A DNA stretch of 64,000 nucleotides from positions 1,535,618 through 1,599,617 of the forward strand of contig NZ_FNBH01000001.1 in assembly GCF_900102265.1 (NCBI RefSeq). The letters are read 5' to 3'. Shown in pieces: positions 37,449 through 46,469 of the stretch. The position numbers were made by a program, and so were the translations under genes. The stretch is from Epilithonimonas hungarica (lineage in GTDB: Bacteria; Bacteroidota; Bacteroidia; Flavobacteriales; Weeksellaceae). The notes beneath the pieces are model-generated. The model was given only the letters and a program-made list of their open reading frames with translations. It searched no databases and was not told the origin of the DNA. Numbering within the stretch: position 1 is the stretch's first letter; each line of letters begins with the position of its first letter.

Positions 37449-38960
37449 TTAATTCTTTCTGGACAAAGTTTTAAACCATAGTTCAAGGTCTTCATCTGCT
37501 GGTATTTGTAATTTGTTACGGAGGTTCTGTCGCCTGTTTCTAACAGTATTTATTGATTTGAAAGTGTATAGTGCTATTTCTTTTGTAGTGAAGCCTAGAA
37601 AAAAGTACGCGCAAAGTGTTAATTCTGATATTCTTAGTTTACTATCTATGGAAAGTATGGCGCTTATCACTTCTGGATAGACTTCCTGAAAACGTGTGAA
37701 AAATTCGGGATTATTACTTTTTGCCAAAGCAAAGATATCATCAAAGGATTGATTGATCTTTTGTTCCAGATTTCGAGTATCTTCTCGGTAACGCAGCGTG
37801 ATCTCTTCCTTTTGTTGAATAAGCATTTTTTCCTTTTGAGAAGATATTTTTTTTAAATGTTTAAATTTTTTGACCTTTCTCCTGTATAATAACCATAAAG
37901 TTACAAATAGAACGATTGCAGCAACCGTTATTGTGATTATCGTATAATTTGCTTTTGCATCTTTTTTTGTGAATTCATCTTTTTGATCAGAAAGGATAGA
38001 ATTGATTATCAGGCTGGATGCAGAAAGCATTTCGGATTTCAGGTTGTTTTGAAGCTCGAGAGATCGTAATTTATATTTTTCTTCCAGAACTTTATTCCCC
38101 AAAAGATGATACGCATTGCTCATCTTTTGATAAATAGGCGGAATCTCACTTTTTAATTTGGTTTGTTCAGAGATTTCTAGCGCTTTTTTGTAATATATTA
38201 TTGCAGAATCATTTTCTTTATTATATATCATCAAATCACCGTAGGACCTGAATGTATGAGAAAGAAAAGGGTAGTTATGGGTTTTTGCTGTATTGATCGC
38301 TTTGCTCAGGAAGGACCGGGCTGCTTTTGGATCGTGTGTGGATAGATAATAATTGCCTAGTTCTACATAATTATTAATGATGCTTGAAAGGTATTTTTGA
38401 GTTTCCAGTGTCTCTAATATCAGTTGGTTTTCGTTAAGATAATAAAATGTAGAATCAGGTTTTTCCATTGATCTATAGATCAAGGCGATATTTTCATTAA
38501 TTAGAGTCTGGGCAAATTTTTTTTCAGTTTCATCTTTTTTTAATTCCGGAATGGTTTCTAATGCTTTTTTGCTTTCAGAAATGGCATTTGGAAGTAGTTT
38601 CATGTTGCCATATATCCGGCTACGAACCCTTCTTATCTCAAAATTTAAATTCGGGTCTTTTAGAATTTGATTTTCATGTTGTGCCTTATCAAGGTATTCT
38701 AACCCTTGCTTATAGATGCTTAATTCCGTTAGACACTGGGCAATGCGAAAATTACTGATAGCTATTCCGCGCGAATATTTTTTTTGATTGCTTGATCTTA
38801 GTGCTTTCTGTGCATATTTAATTGCTCCGGGCAGATCGAACTCTGTTGTTTTTATATAAGAAGAATCTAATAGCACTTCGATCTCTTTAATTTTTTGTCC
38901 ATTTTGTGAAAAAAAAATAACAGGAAGACATAACAATATATATAGTAAGATTTTATTCAT
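37449..38960 (-). CDS. TPR membrane protein with C-terminal LuxR-type HTH
   Basis: From the ATG at 38960 the protein is 503 aa with a signal peptide (MNKILLYILLCLPVIFFSQN). TPR repeats follow (about 20-300), then a single membrane helix (about 337-358), a coiled coil (about 370-410) and a cytoplasmic HTH (ELTLCAYFFLGFTTKEIALY, about 445-495). This layout, a periplasmic TPR sensor joined to a LuxR-like DNA-binding domain, is typical of Bacteroidota. An in-frame ATG at 38993 would overlap the -7 box, so the later start is chosen. The target genes are unknown. Confidence 0.9.
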   Translation of the reverse strand: MNKILLYILLCLPVIFFSQNGQKIKEIEVLLDSSYIKTTEFDLPGAIKYAQKALRSSNQKKYSRGIAISNFRIAQCLTELSIYKQGLEYLDKAQHENQILKDPNLNFEIRRVRSRIYGNMKLLPNAISESKKALETIPELKKDETEKKFAQTLINENIALIYRSMEKPDSTFYYLNENQLILETLETQKYLSSIINNYVELGNYYLSTHDPKAARSFLSKAINTAKTHNYPFLSHTFRSYGDLMIYNKENDSAIIYYKKALEISEQTKLKSEIPPIYQKMSNAYHLLGNKVLEEKYKLRSLELQNNLKSEMLSASSLIINSILSDQKDEFTKKDAKANYTIITITVAAIVLFVTLWLLYRRKVKKFKHLKKISSQKEKMLIQQKEEITLRYREDTRNLEQKINQSFDDIFALAKSNNPEFFTRFQEVYPEVISAILSIDSKLRISELTLCAYFFLGFTTKEIALYTFKSINTVRNRRQNLRNKLQIPADEDLELWFKTLSRKN

Positions 38961-38990
38961 AGTAGTAGAAGGCCAACTTATTCGAATAAA

Positions 38991-38998
38991 CAAAATTA
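38991..38998 (-). promoter_or_regulatory. -7 box of the TPR-HTH gene
   Basis: On the minus strand this reads TAATTTTG, an exact match to TAnnTTTG, 30 nt before the ATG at 38960. It decides the start codon, because the upstream ATG at 38993 falls inside the box. Confidence 0.6.
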
Positions 38999-39134
38999 AT
39001 ATTATAAATTATTTTGATATAATGATTTATTACAGTTATTATGAGTGTGTATTTTGTAAATATCTAACAAATATTTTTGTTATAATATATTATGTTTATA
39101 ATTAATTTAGTTTATTTCATAGTTATTAGTTAAA

Positions 39135-39177
39135 AACCACTCTGTCTATACTTTCACAAATAAGACGAAGAGTGGTT
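39135..39177 (-). terminator. Stem-loop terminator after the 39234-39866 gene
   Basis: AACCACTCT (39135-39143) pairs perfectly with AGAGTGGTT (39169-39177) across a 25-nt loop. On the minus strand it is followed by TTTTAACTAA and lies 57 bp past the stop codon of the upstream gene. Confidence 0.6.
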
Positions 39178-39233
39178 GTTATAGATCATGTAAAATTCAG
39201 TTGATTCATTATAGACCAATCGTCAATATTATT

Positions 39234-39866
39234 CTAGGGTTTCCAAAAAGACCATATCGTACCATTATAGACAGCTAATTGTCGATTGGTCGTGTCATAT
39301 ACCATCATTCCTGGAGTGGGGTTCATGAGGTTCAGATGTGGGTTTGCTACTTTGGGTAATACCATTGCTTTATTGGTGTCTGTTAAAACAAGGATCCCTG
39401 AAGTTGTATCGCTTTCACCATTTATGCCAATAGTTACCTTTGCGCTATTCGATTCCTTTTTCTCGTCTTGTAATGAAGAGTCAATACTGTTGAACTGTGT
39501 GAACGTAATGTCATTATTTGATTTGTCTTTAACCGTCAACGGAAAAGTAGGATCTCCTGTAAGGTCAAACCATGCACCGGCTTTTCTATATTTCATCTTC
39601 TTGTCCGACAGGTCAAAAATAATTGTCCCATCTACGATTGTTCCCTGCATTCCTCTGTATCCTGACCCCGTTGTAGAATTATAAACGACAGGAGTGTCTG
39701 GTATTGTAGATACCCATGGGATAACAATTCCTTTGACATTATCTGCAGAGTCGTAAAATTCAAGGGAAATATCGGATCCTGCTGTTGTTGCTTTTTTACC
39801 AATCGCTACCTGTGCAAAGATGGTAGTTGTGTATAGTATTGATAGTACTGTAATACTTTTTTTCAT
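39234..39866 (-). CDS. Secreted surface-associated protein of unknown function
   Basis: The 210-aa protein has a signal peptide (MKKSITVLSILYTTTIFAQ). The mature part is Gly/Thr/Asp-rich and ends in a GMMVYDTTNRQLAVYNG module near the C-terminus, a motif repeated at the end of the upstream 792-aa protein. It looks like a small tip or accessory protein of the same surface structure. The family is not recognised. It is the last gene of a three-gene minus-strand cluster, separated from its neighbour by a terminator. Confidence 0.7.
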   Translation of the reverse strand: MKKSITVLSILYTTTIFAQVAIGKKATTAGSDISLEFYDSADNVKGIVIPWVSTIPDTPVVYNSTTGSGYRGMQGTIVDGTIIFDLSDKKMKYRKAGAWFDLTGDPTFPLTVKDKSNNDITFTQFNSIDSSLQDEKKESNSAKVTIGINGESDTTSGILVLTDTNKAMVLPKVANPHLNLMNPTPGMMVYDTTNRQLAVYNGTIWSFWKP

Positions 39867-39890
39867 TGTTTTTATTGTGTTTAGAAAGAA

Positions 39891-39932
39891 AGATATAGAG
39901 GTGATTTTTAAAGTTTTTCACCTCTGCTATCT
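39891..39932 (-). terminator. Terminator between the two surface-protein genes
   Basis: AGATATAGAGGTGA (39891-39904) pairs with TCACCTCTGCTATCT (39918-39932) with a small bulge and a 13-nt loop. It lies in the 75-bp gap, directly past the 792-aa gene stop on the minus strand, and may attenuate read-through into the downstream gene. Confidence 0.65.
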
Positions 39933-39941
39933 TTTTATTTG

Positions 39942-42320
39942 TTATTGATTCGGGCAAGCCGGAGTATTGAAACAATACCAAGCTGGAGTTGTTGTTCCTT
40001 CTTTGATGGTATATATTTTAAGACAATCTGCCTCTTCATCATATACCATCATTCCTTCGATAGGATTAGAAATAAGGTTTAGATTGGCGGTTGCAGGAAT
40101 TCTGTTTACGACAAATCCTTTTTCTTTGGATTCTAGAACAGTCCATGCTCCTTTCCTAATCATTGGCCAGTTATCCTTATCATCTTCACCAGCTCTTTGT
40201 AATGCTGATATACCATGGCTGGTTTCTAGTGTTATTCCTCCTGTAGCTCCAGGTTTGTAGCATAAATTAGAAGTTGTGCAGCTGTTTATAAGGCTGTTTT
40301 GGGAACTACCGATTGTTTGACCTGTAATATTGCTATAGTTGGCGGGTAAGGTTGAAAATTGAGGGATTCCATTACTGTTCACACATGCTGAACTAGCGCA
40401 TAGATTTTGATTAGACGCAGTGGAACCGATTCCTACTTTTACGTTACCTGCGGCATTTACAAGCTGGGAAGTTGTAATGTCAGCACCTCCTTCCAGAGCA
40501 TCTAAACAGCCGTCATTGTCAGAATCCAGATCTAATCTATCAGGAATACCGTCGCCATCTGTGTCGCATTCGACAAATCCGATCAGTTTAAAATCATCAT
40601 GTCCTATAGTTGCAGAAGCACCTCCGCTAACGGTATAAAAATATACTCTGAATTTATAAGCCTTGTTTGGTTGCATATAGAAAGTACCATTTGTTACACT
40701 GTAAACCAGATCTCCCAGATTAGGATTGTAGGTCTTATCTCCATGCAAAATATTGCTTGTAGAAAAATTATCATCAGATACTCTCAATAAATAATGATAT
40801 TGTGTATCTTCTCCTGTCTGAGCAGAGTTCATCGAATAGTATCCCACACTTTTTATAGCGATATATTGACTAGGAGTTATTGTATATTCTATATACTCAT
40901 TATTTGCTATCGCTTGAGATTCATTAACAGCATTGATTCCTGAAAGTTGCTGGTAATTATGCGAAGTTTGAAGTGTTCTGCTTAATCCGGCACCTGCAAT
41001 ACTATTGGATGCTGTGAGAGCAGATGTGTAGATTGAGGCAGTATAATTTCCGCTATTCCAATAAATAATAAGCTGTTGTGAGGCATTTGAACATTCTTCG
41101 GTATCTAAGATCCCATCATTATCATCGTCTAGATCGCAGGCGTCGGGAATCCCGTCTCCGTCACTGTCCAAAGAAGTAAGGTTTGTAACAACAACAGGAC
41201 TTGAAGCTGAACTGTAACAGTTTCCTGTACTGCTATAATAAAAAGCATAGTATGTTCCTGCACCAGCTTGTGTGATCTGAGTTCCTGTAAGTGCCGTTCC
41301 CGTATGTGTGCTGTTTGTAAACCAGACCAAAGATGTCCCGGAAGGTATAGTTCCTGTATGTGCCGTGTTAAGATTTACATAATTTGCGGGACAGGAGTAT
41401 GATAGATTTTGGACGGATGGAGCAGTGATTGTAGGATTAGTTACGACAACAGAATTTGAAGCTGGACTATAACATCCGTTTGTGCTATCATAATAAAAGG
41501 CGTAATATGTTCCTGCGACAGCCTGTGTGACCTGAGTTCCAGAAAGCGCCGTTCCACTATGTGCGCTATTTGTAAACCATACCAATGATGCTCCGGACGG
41601 AACCGTTCCTGTATGTGCCGTGTTGAGATTTATATAAGTAGCAGGACAAGAGTATGATAGGTTCTTCACTGTAGGCGCTGTAGTTCCTGCTGAGCAAGCT
41701 GGTTTTATCGATACTCCGCATATTGCCATGAGTGAACCTGCTAAACCTCCATTTCCGCTAATGGTCAAACTTGTATAAGCATTGGGTGCAGATATTTTGA
41801 ACAGCCCTCCGCCGCCGCCACTTGTTCCACTTGTGTCAAGAGGAGCTCCGGCACCGGAATAAATGGTGTTACCACTTATTGTAGAATAACAGTTTGTTCC
41901 AGCCGTAATGTTGACTGTACCTCCATTGGAATTAAATATAAAATTTTCATTATAAGAAGGGTATCCGCCTGTTCCTGTTGCAGTTAGAACAACTACCAGG
42001 TCATTGACCGGCTTGTTGAAATTTAGCGTGACACTCCAGGGACTGTAGGCTGTTGGGTTCCATAGGTCTCCAGCACCTACAAGTAATGAATTGTTGGATG
42101 TGGTAACTGCTCCTGAGCAACTGGACCAGGCACCATAAGAATAATTTTGAATATCACCTGTATAAGTAGTGGTGACGGTCACACCGTTTACCACCACAGA
42201 GCCGGATCTTGGTATATTTGTAGTTCCTCCACTACATGTTACCTGTGCATTACCATTTATACTCGATAAAAGAAAAAGCATCAGGACAATTATTTTTGTG
42301 TTTTTTAATATTAATTTCAT
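39942..42320 (-). CDS. Large secreted adhesin-like protein with Ig-like and thrombospondin-3 repeats
   Basis: The 792-aa protein has a signal peptide (about 1-25). A lectin-like N-terminal region follows (about 26-205), then two nearly identical Ig-like modules of about 85 aa (each NLSYSCPA...NTAHTGT...GTYYAFYY). Calcium-binding thrombospondin type 3 stretches come next: LDSDGDGIPDACDLDDDNDG and, about 190 residues later, CDTDGDGIPDRLDLDSDNDG. It ends with an EGMMVYDEEADCL module rather than a typical T9SS signal. Adhesion or a surface structural role is inferred from the domain set. Confidence 0.85.
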   Translation of the reverse strand: MKLILKNTKIIVLMLFLLSSINGNAQVTCSGGTTNIPRSGSVVVNGVTVTTTYTGDIQNYSYGAWSSCSGAVTTSNNSLLVGAGDLWNPTAYSPWSVTLNFNKPVNDLVVVLTATGTGGYPSYNENFIFNSNGGTVNITAGTNCYSTISGNTIYSGAGAPLDTSGTSGGGGGLFKISAPNAYTSLTISGNGGLAGSLMAICGVSIKPACSAGTTAPTVKNLSYSCPATYINLNTAHTGTVPSGASLVWFTNSAHSGTALSGTQVTQAVAGTYYAFYYDSTNGCYSPASNSVVVTNPTITAPSVQNLSYSCPANYVNLNTAHTGTIPSGTSLVWFTNSTHTGTALTGTQITQAGAGTYYAFYYSSTGNCYSSASSPVVVTNLTSLDSDGDGIPDACDLDDDNDGILDTEECSNASQQLIIYWNSGNYTASIYTSALTASNSIAGAGLSRTLQTSHNYQQLSGINAVNESQAIANNEYIEYTITPSQYIAIKSVGYYSMNSAQTGEDTQYHYLLRVSDDNFSTSNILHGDKTYNPNLGDLVYSVTNGTFYMQPNKAYKFRVYFYTVSGGASATIGHDDFKLIGFVECDTDGDGIPDRLDLDSDNDGCLDALEGGADITTSQLVNAAGNVKVGIGSTASNQNLCASSACVNSNGIPQFSTLPANYSNITGQTIGSSQNSLINSCTTSNLCYKPGATGGITLETSHGISALQRAGEDDKDNWPMIRKGAWTVLESKEKGFVVNRIPATANLNLISNPIEGMMVYDEEADCLKIYTIKEGTTTPAWYCFNTPACPNQ

Positions 42321-42331
42321 TTTTTCCCTTA

Positions 42332-42661
42332 TTAATGTTTATTTCTTGTTTTTTCAAGTGGATTAACTGAAGAATTGTATGGCAGATGCTCTAGTCTTAA
42401 CCATTTTCTACTGCTGGCATCGTAGTAATAATATCCCTTTGCGGTGATGTTATTGGTCCTGCCTTGTGGCTTAGAATCCGGTTCTGATATAAATACAACT
42501 TTCTTATCCGTGAATTCAAAGTTGTCGGCAGTCCTGAGTTCATCACCTGTCCATATCTCGGCAATGAGACCTGTTTTTGTTGTATTGTGAGTCTTGTTAT
42601 CAACTTGTGAAAAAGCTGATATGGAAAACACGGCAGAGATTATGAAAATAATTTTTTTCAT
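42332..42661 (-). CDS. Small secreted protein of the adhesin cluster
   Basis: The 109-aa protein has a signal peptide (MKKIIFIISAVFSISAFSQ). The short mature part ends YYYYDASSRKWLRLEHLPYN, a pattern like the C-terminal modules of the two downstream proteins. It is 11 bp upstream of the 792-aa gene and likely heads the operon. The family is not recognised. Confidence 0.7.
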   Translation of the reverse strand: MKKIIFIISAVFSISAFSQVDNKTHNTTKTGLIAEIWTGDELRTADNFEFTDKKVVFISEPDSKPQGRTNNITAKGYYYYDASSRKWLRLEHLPYNSSVNPLEKTRNKH

Positions 42662-43063
42662 TTTTGAAATGTTTTTGATTTAAAAAAATAGTTTTTGGTG
42701 CAGTTATAATATGTTCACTTTTACAAGGCTTTGTAAATAGTAACCATGCTATACTAAAGGAATTAAATTATTTAGCTCCATTAAATTTTGGCATAAGGGT
42801 ATCCGGATCTTCAGAAAGATGTATTTCCGAAGATCAAAATGTTTAAGATTAAAAAATTCAATCTCTGTGTTAGCCTTTATTTAATTAAGCAGCAGAGCAA
42901 ATTGCCATTTCAAGAGCTTTTGATGCTATTGATAGTATTTTGATGCCCTTTGCATTTGCGATTAGGAACGAATCGCATAACTTGGAAGTAAGCGGTTTAT
43001 AATTTTAATTTCATCGTTTTTATAATTAATTGTGCTTATTCAAGTCTTTTTTCAGACTATTGT
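42662..43063. other. Intergenic region without a recognised gene
   Basis: This 400-bp AT-rich stretch shows no promoter I can fix and no long inverted repeat. On the minus strand 42884-42990 gives an open stretch of about 35 codons, but it has no start codon and a stop just upstream, so I do not call it a gene. Confidence 0.5.
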
Positions 43064-43663
43064 CTATAAAATACCGAGAAATGGGGGAGGACGCACAGAA
43101 TATAAAGAAGATTCTGTTTTTAGAATTTTAATGTTGTAGGTATAAAAACCAAGGAAAATTACAAGGAAAATAAATAAAGTAAATTTTACAAAGTCTTTTA
43201 TAGCATATATTTTTGACTTGTAATTTTGAGATGAAGTGATTGTTGCAGTATCTAACTTGCTAGCCTTGCCAAATAATAATTCTGAAGAGTAAGGTTTGGG
43301 GATGAACTTCTGTACGATAACAGCCTGTTTTATTATCGTGTATTTTTGTTTCTTGGGCTTAAAAGTTACTACAACTGGCGTTGTTCTGCTTTTTTTCTTC
43401 TCTTTTTTATTGGACCTGCTTCTAATCAAAACAATTTCTATATTATTGCTTAAATTAGTGATCACTACACCTTCAGTTACATAGATCTTGGCCTTTTCAG
43501 GTTGAGGACTTTGTTCTTCTGATGACTTGGATTTGTTTTCAATACTTGAAACAATATCCTCGTCAAGATGAATTTTGGCAAAGCCCGAAATAGAAATAAG
43601 TAATAAAAATGTACCAAAAGTCCTCACAAGAAATTGTGAAACCAGAGTATTTTTTTTCATCAT
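43064..43663 (-). CDS. Predicted membrane-anchored protein of unknown function
   Basis: The 199-aa protein has an N-terminal signal or anchor (about 8-30) and a basic, Lys/Arg/Ser-rich middle (RSRSNKKEKKKSRTTP near 80-95). A second hydrophobic segment lies near 163-180 (FVKFTLFIFLVIFLGFYTY), followed by a short tail. The family is not recognised. It stands alone between two intergenic regions on the minus strand. An ATG three bases later is equally possible. Confidence 0.5.
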   Translation of the reverse strand: MMKKNTLVSQFLVRTFGTFLLLISISGFAKIHLDEDIVSSIENKSKSSEEQSPQPEKAKIYVTEGVVITNLSNNIEIVLIRSRSNKKEKKKSRTTPVVVTFKPKKQKYTIIKQAVIVQKFIPKPYSSELLFGKASKLDTATITSSQNYKSKIYAIKDFVKFTLFIFLVIFLGFYTYNIKILKTESSLYSVRPPPFLGIL

Positions 43664-43826
43664 TTGTGTTTTTTCAATCCAGACAGATATCCATAAGAAT
43701 TGATGTGCAAATGAATAGAAATCCTCTTTATTAACAATGATTTCTATATACTATAATTGTACTATTTTGTTTTAAAGTATTGATAATTAAGTTATAATTT
43801 TTGTTTGGTAAATTGCTATGTAAATA

Positions 43827-43856
43827 AAAAAGGTAAATCATGCGATTTACCTTTTT
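43827..43856 (-). terminator. Strong terminator of the beta-barrel gene
   Basis: A perfect 13-bp stem, AAAAAGGTAAATC (43827-43839) with GATTTACCTTTTT (43844-43856), closes a 4-nt loop and has A and T tracts on both sides. It lies 12 bp past the stop codon of the minus-strand outer-membrane gene. Confidence 0.85.
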
Positions 43857-43868
43857 GCTGGTTTTTTT

Positions 43869-46229
43869 TTACAATCTATTCTGCTCATCGGTCTTACGTC
43901 CGGCTTTTGCATCTTTCACTTTCTGGTTTCCGAAGTTATATTTCAGATTTATCATAACATACTGCGTATCACGATAATCTTTGAAATACTGGTTTTGGTC
44001 AGCATATCTTGTCGAGATTATGTTCTTATCTGTTCGGAAAATATCATTGAAAACCAAACCCGCTTCCAATTTCTTATCAAACATTTTTTTATTGACGATG
44101 ATATTGGTTCTCTGAGATGAACTGATGTCAAAAGAACCCTGGATCGTCTTGGAATTGTAAACATAAGACACATTCAAATCCCAGGTTTTTGCTTTGTCCA
44201 AAGTGATTTGTGTCGAAACATTCGCATTGTAAAAGAAGACATCATTTTTGTAAAGAATTTTGTCTGTTCCCATAAAATAATTTTCCTGAAATTCTCCCAT
44301 TCCAAAAAGATTCAGTTTCCAGTAGGGCTTTATAGAAATGCTTTTGGAGAAATTGACTCCCAGATTTTGTCCGTGGTCGATATTGGTATAATTATAAACT
44401 GTTTCAAAAGTCTGCGGATTCTGAATAGAAATTTCCATAGAAGGGTCTTTGATATAGCTGTAACAGGCTTCAAAATTCCAGTCTTTTACAGTGTAGGTCA
44501 AACTAAGATTATGAATGATAGTCGATTTCAAATAGGCATCGCCTTGAAAATAAGAATATAGGTTGTAATAAGATTTGGAAGGATTCAGGAAATCATAGTT
44601 CGGTCGGTCGATTCTTTTTCCGTACGAGAATCCTAATTGCTGGTCTTCTTTCAAATTATACATCAGATAAAACGTAGGAAAAAGCCCGGTTCTTGTTGTC
44701 TTGTTTTCCACCACAGGATTGTCCGAATTGGTTTTTATAAGAGTCGTTTCCGAACGCAAACCAGCTTTCATTTCCCATTTTTTCCATTTGTATTCTGAAG
44801 AGATATAACCAGCAAAAATATTCTCTTTGTAATTAAATAGGTTACTTTTTGTTAAATCAGGAATCAAAGTTCCGCTTGTTCCGTCAAAGAAATCGAGGTC
44901 ATTTTTATTGTTTACAAAGCTGTATTTCAGTCCGCTTTCCAACGTGAATTTGTCATTTGAAAATCGATAGTCCAATTGTGTGGCATAAAGCGAAATATCC
45001 TGAATACTGTTGTTCGCAAATCTATTATTGCTTTCAGGTTGCCCGTCAAAATTCAGTAAAGTCTCAACATCCTGATTTTCCTTGAAGCGTTTTGTACTGG
45101 AGTTATTGGTCCAGGTCAGATTATGATTTCCGAACTTTTTATCATAAACCAGATAAGAATTGAAACTGTTATCATATTGTCTTTTCTTGTTGGATGTCAG
45201 ATAATAAGATTGTAATTGATTGTTCTCTGTGTTATAGATATTGGTTGGAACATTGTAATGACCATTGTTGTTGGGCGCATTGTAACCGTCAAAACCAAAC
45301 TGGATGGTGGACAAACTATCTACTGTATATTGTCCGGAAAAATTATAGACGTGCTGTTCGTGAGCGTGTGTTTTTCTCACCATATCGCTTTCCCAGCGGG
45401 TTTTGTCTTTGTCAAAGGTTACAACATCAAAATTATATCGTACATAATCTCCGGTCACAAAGTTATAGTTTCCGGTCAACTGCCATTTGTCTGTGTTATA
45501 AGACTGCGACGTTCCAATTAATCCTTTGGAATAAGTCGCTTGCGTATATCTTGTTGAGATTCTTCCTTTGTAGCCGGAAAGCACATTTTGCTTCATTTTA
45601 ATATTGATAACAGCGCCTCCTTGAGCTTCATATTTTGCTGGCGGATTTGTGATAACTTCAACGGAAGAAACATTATTTCCATCGGTATTTTCCAGAAGTT
45701 GTTTTAATTGTTCCTGCGTCATCAATGTTTTCTTATCATTTATTGTTACTATGATTTGAGAATTTCCACGAACACTTAGTTCCTCATTTTTCACTAAGAT
45801 ATTGGGTGTGTTTTTCAAGATGTCCCAGGCATTTAGATTTTGAAGTGGCGTTTTATCGATGTTAAATTCCAATCTGTCGATTTTTCTTTTCAGTAAAGGT
45901 TTGTTGGCTTTTATTGTGACACTTTCAATGGATTTCACAGTGTCTTTTTTGAGGATGATATTCAGAAATTCATCTTCTTCCAGTGTGATTTCATAATCCT
46001 GATAATCTGTTTTTTTTATTGTTATTGAGACAGGAAATTTCGAAATGCCTTCAATATTAAAATTCCCTTCTTTGTCAGAATAGAATATCGATTTGTTTTC
46101 ATTAATTTCAATGCCTGATTCGGAAATAGGTTCCTGATTTTCATTCTCGATGTGTCCTTTGATAGTCTGACTCCAGATTATAGTTGGCATCATCAATATC
46201 ATTATCAAATAAGTTTTCATAGTTCTCAA
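43869..46229 (-). CDS. Outer membrane beta-barrel receptor with CarboxypepD_reg-like domain
   Basis: The 786-aa protein has a signal peptide (about 1-20), a carboxypeptidase regulatory-like domain (about 22-90), a plug-like region (NAWDILKNTPNILVKNEELSVRG near 135-160) and a long barrel of the OMP_b-brl_3 type. No clear TonB box is visible. It is divergent from a histidine kinase/response regulator pair, which may control it. Uptake or signalling by an outer-membrane receptor is inferred; the ligand is unknown. Confidence 0.88.
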   Translation of the reverse strand: MRTMKTYLIMILMMPTIIWSQTIKGHIENENQEPISESGIEINENKSIFYSDKEGNFNIEGISKFPVSITIKKTDYQDYEITLEEDEFLNIILKKDTVKSIESVTIKANKPLLKRKIDRLEFNIDKTPLQNLNAWDILKNTPNILVKNEELSVRGNSQIIVTINDKKTLMTQEQLKQLLENTDGNNVSSVEVITNPPAKYEAQGGAVINIKMKQNVLSGYKGRISTRYTQATYSKGLIGTSQSYNTDKWQLTGNYNFVTGDYVRYNFDVVTFDKDKTRWESDMVRKTHAHEQHVYNFSGQYTVDSLSTIQFGFDGYNAPNNNGHYNVPTNIYNTENNQLQSYYLTSNKKRQYDNSFNSYLVYDKKFGNHNLTWTNNSSTKRFKENQDVETLLNFDGQPESNNRFANNSIQDISLYATQLDYRFSNDKFTLESGLKYSFVNNKNDLDFFDGTSGTLIPDLTKSNLFNYKENIFAGYISSEYKWKKWEMKAGLRSETTLIKTNSDNPVVENKTTRTGLFPTFYLMYNLKEDQQLGFSYGKRIDRPNYDFLNPSKSYYNLYSYFQGDAYLKSTIIHNLSLTYTVKDWNFEACYSYIKDPSMEISIQNPQTFETVYNYTNIDHGQNLGVNFSKSISIKPYWKLNLFGMGEFQENYFMGTDKILYKNDVFFYNANVSTQITLDKAKTWDLNVSYVYNSKTIQGSFDISSSQRTNIIVNKKMFDKKLEAGLVFNDIFRTDKNIISTRYADQNQYFKDYRDTQYVMINLKYNFGNQKVKDAKAGRKTDEQNRL

Positions 46230-46345
46230 TTATTTTGACAAAATTGAGACGAAACGCAGGAAAGTTTTGTTAATGAACGGTTAATGGAAGGTTAATGCTT
46301 ATTTTGAAAGAAATTTGATTGTATTTTTGGAATATTAAATAAAGG

Positions 46346-46414
46346 CTTCGACTCCGCTCAGCCTGACAATGTAAACAGTTAGTATTAGAAATGTCATCCT
46401 GAGCGGAGTCGAAG
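46346..46414. repeat. Inverted copy pair of a dispersed GAGCGGAGTCGAAG repeat
   Basis: The 23-mer at 46392-46414 has a near-perfect inverted copy at 46346-46368 (21 of 23 positions), forming a hairpin with a 23-nt loop. The same 23-mer occurs again at 58658-58680. This looks like a REP-type dispersed element, here in the divergent promoter region of the barrel and kinase genes. Confidence 0.8.
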
Positions 46415-46469
46415 GATTTTTGTAATAATTAATAAACTTTTGCTCCTTTGTGGTTTTAGAAAAATCAAT

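Noticed and set aside
42884..42990. Open minus-strand stretch of about 35 codons that looks like a small peptide
   Set aside because: There is no usable start codon and an in-frame stop lies just upstream.
45194..45601. 135-codon plus-strand frame inside the barrel gene
   Set aside because: It is a shadow of the minus-strand outer-membrane gene with no domain of its own.
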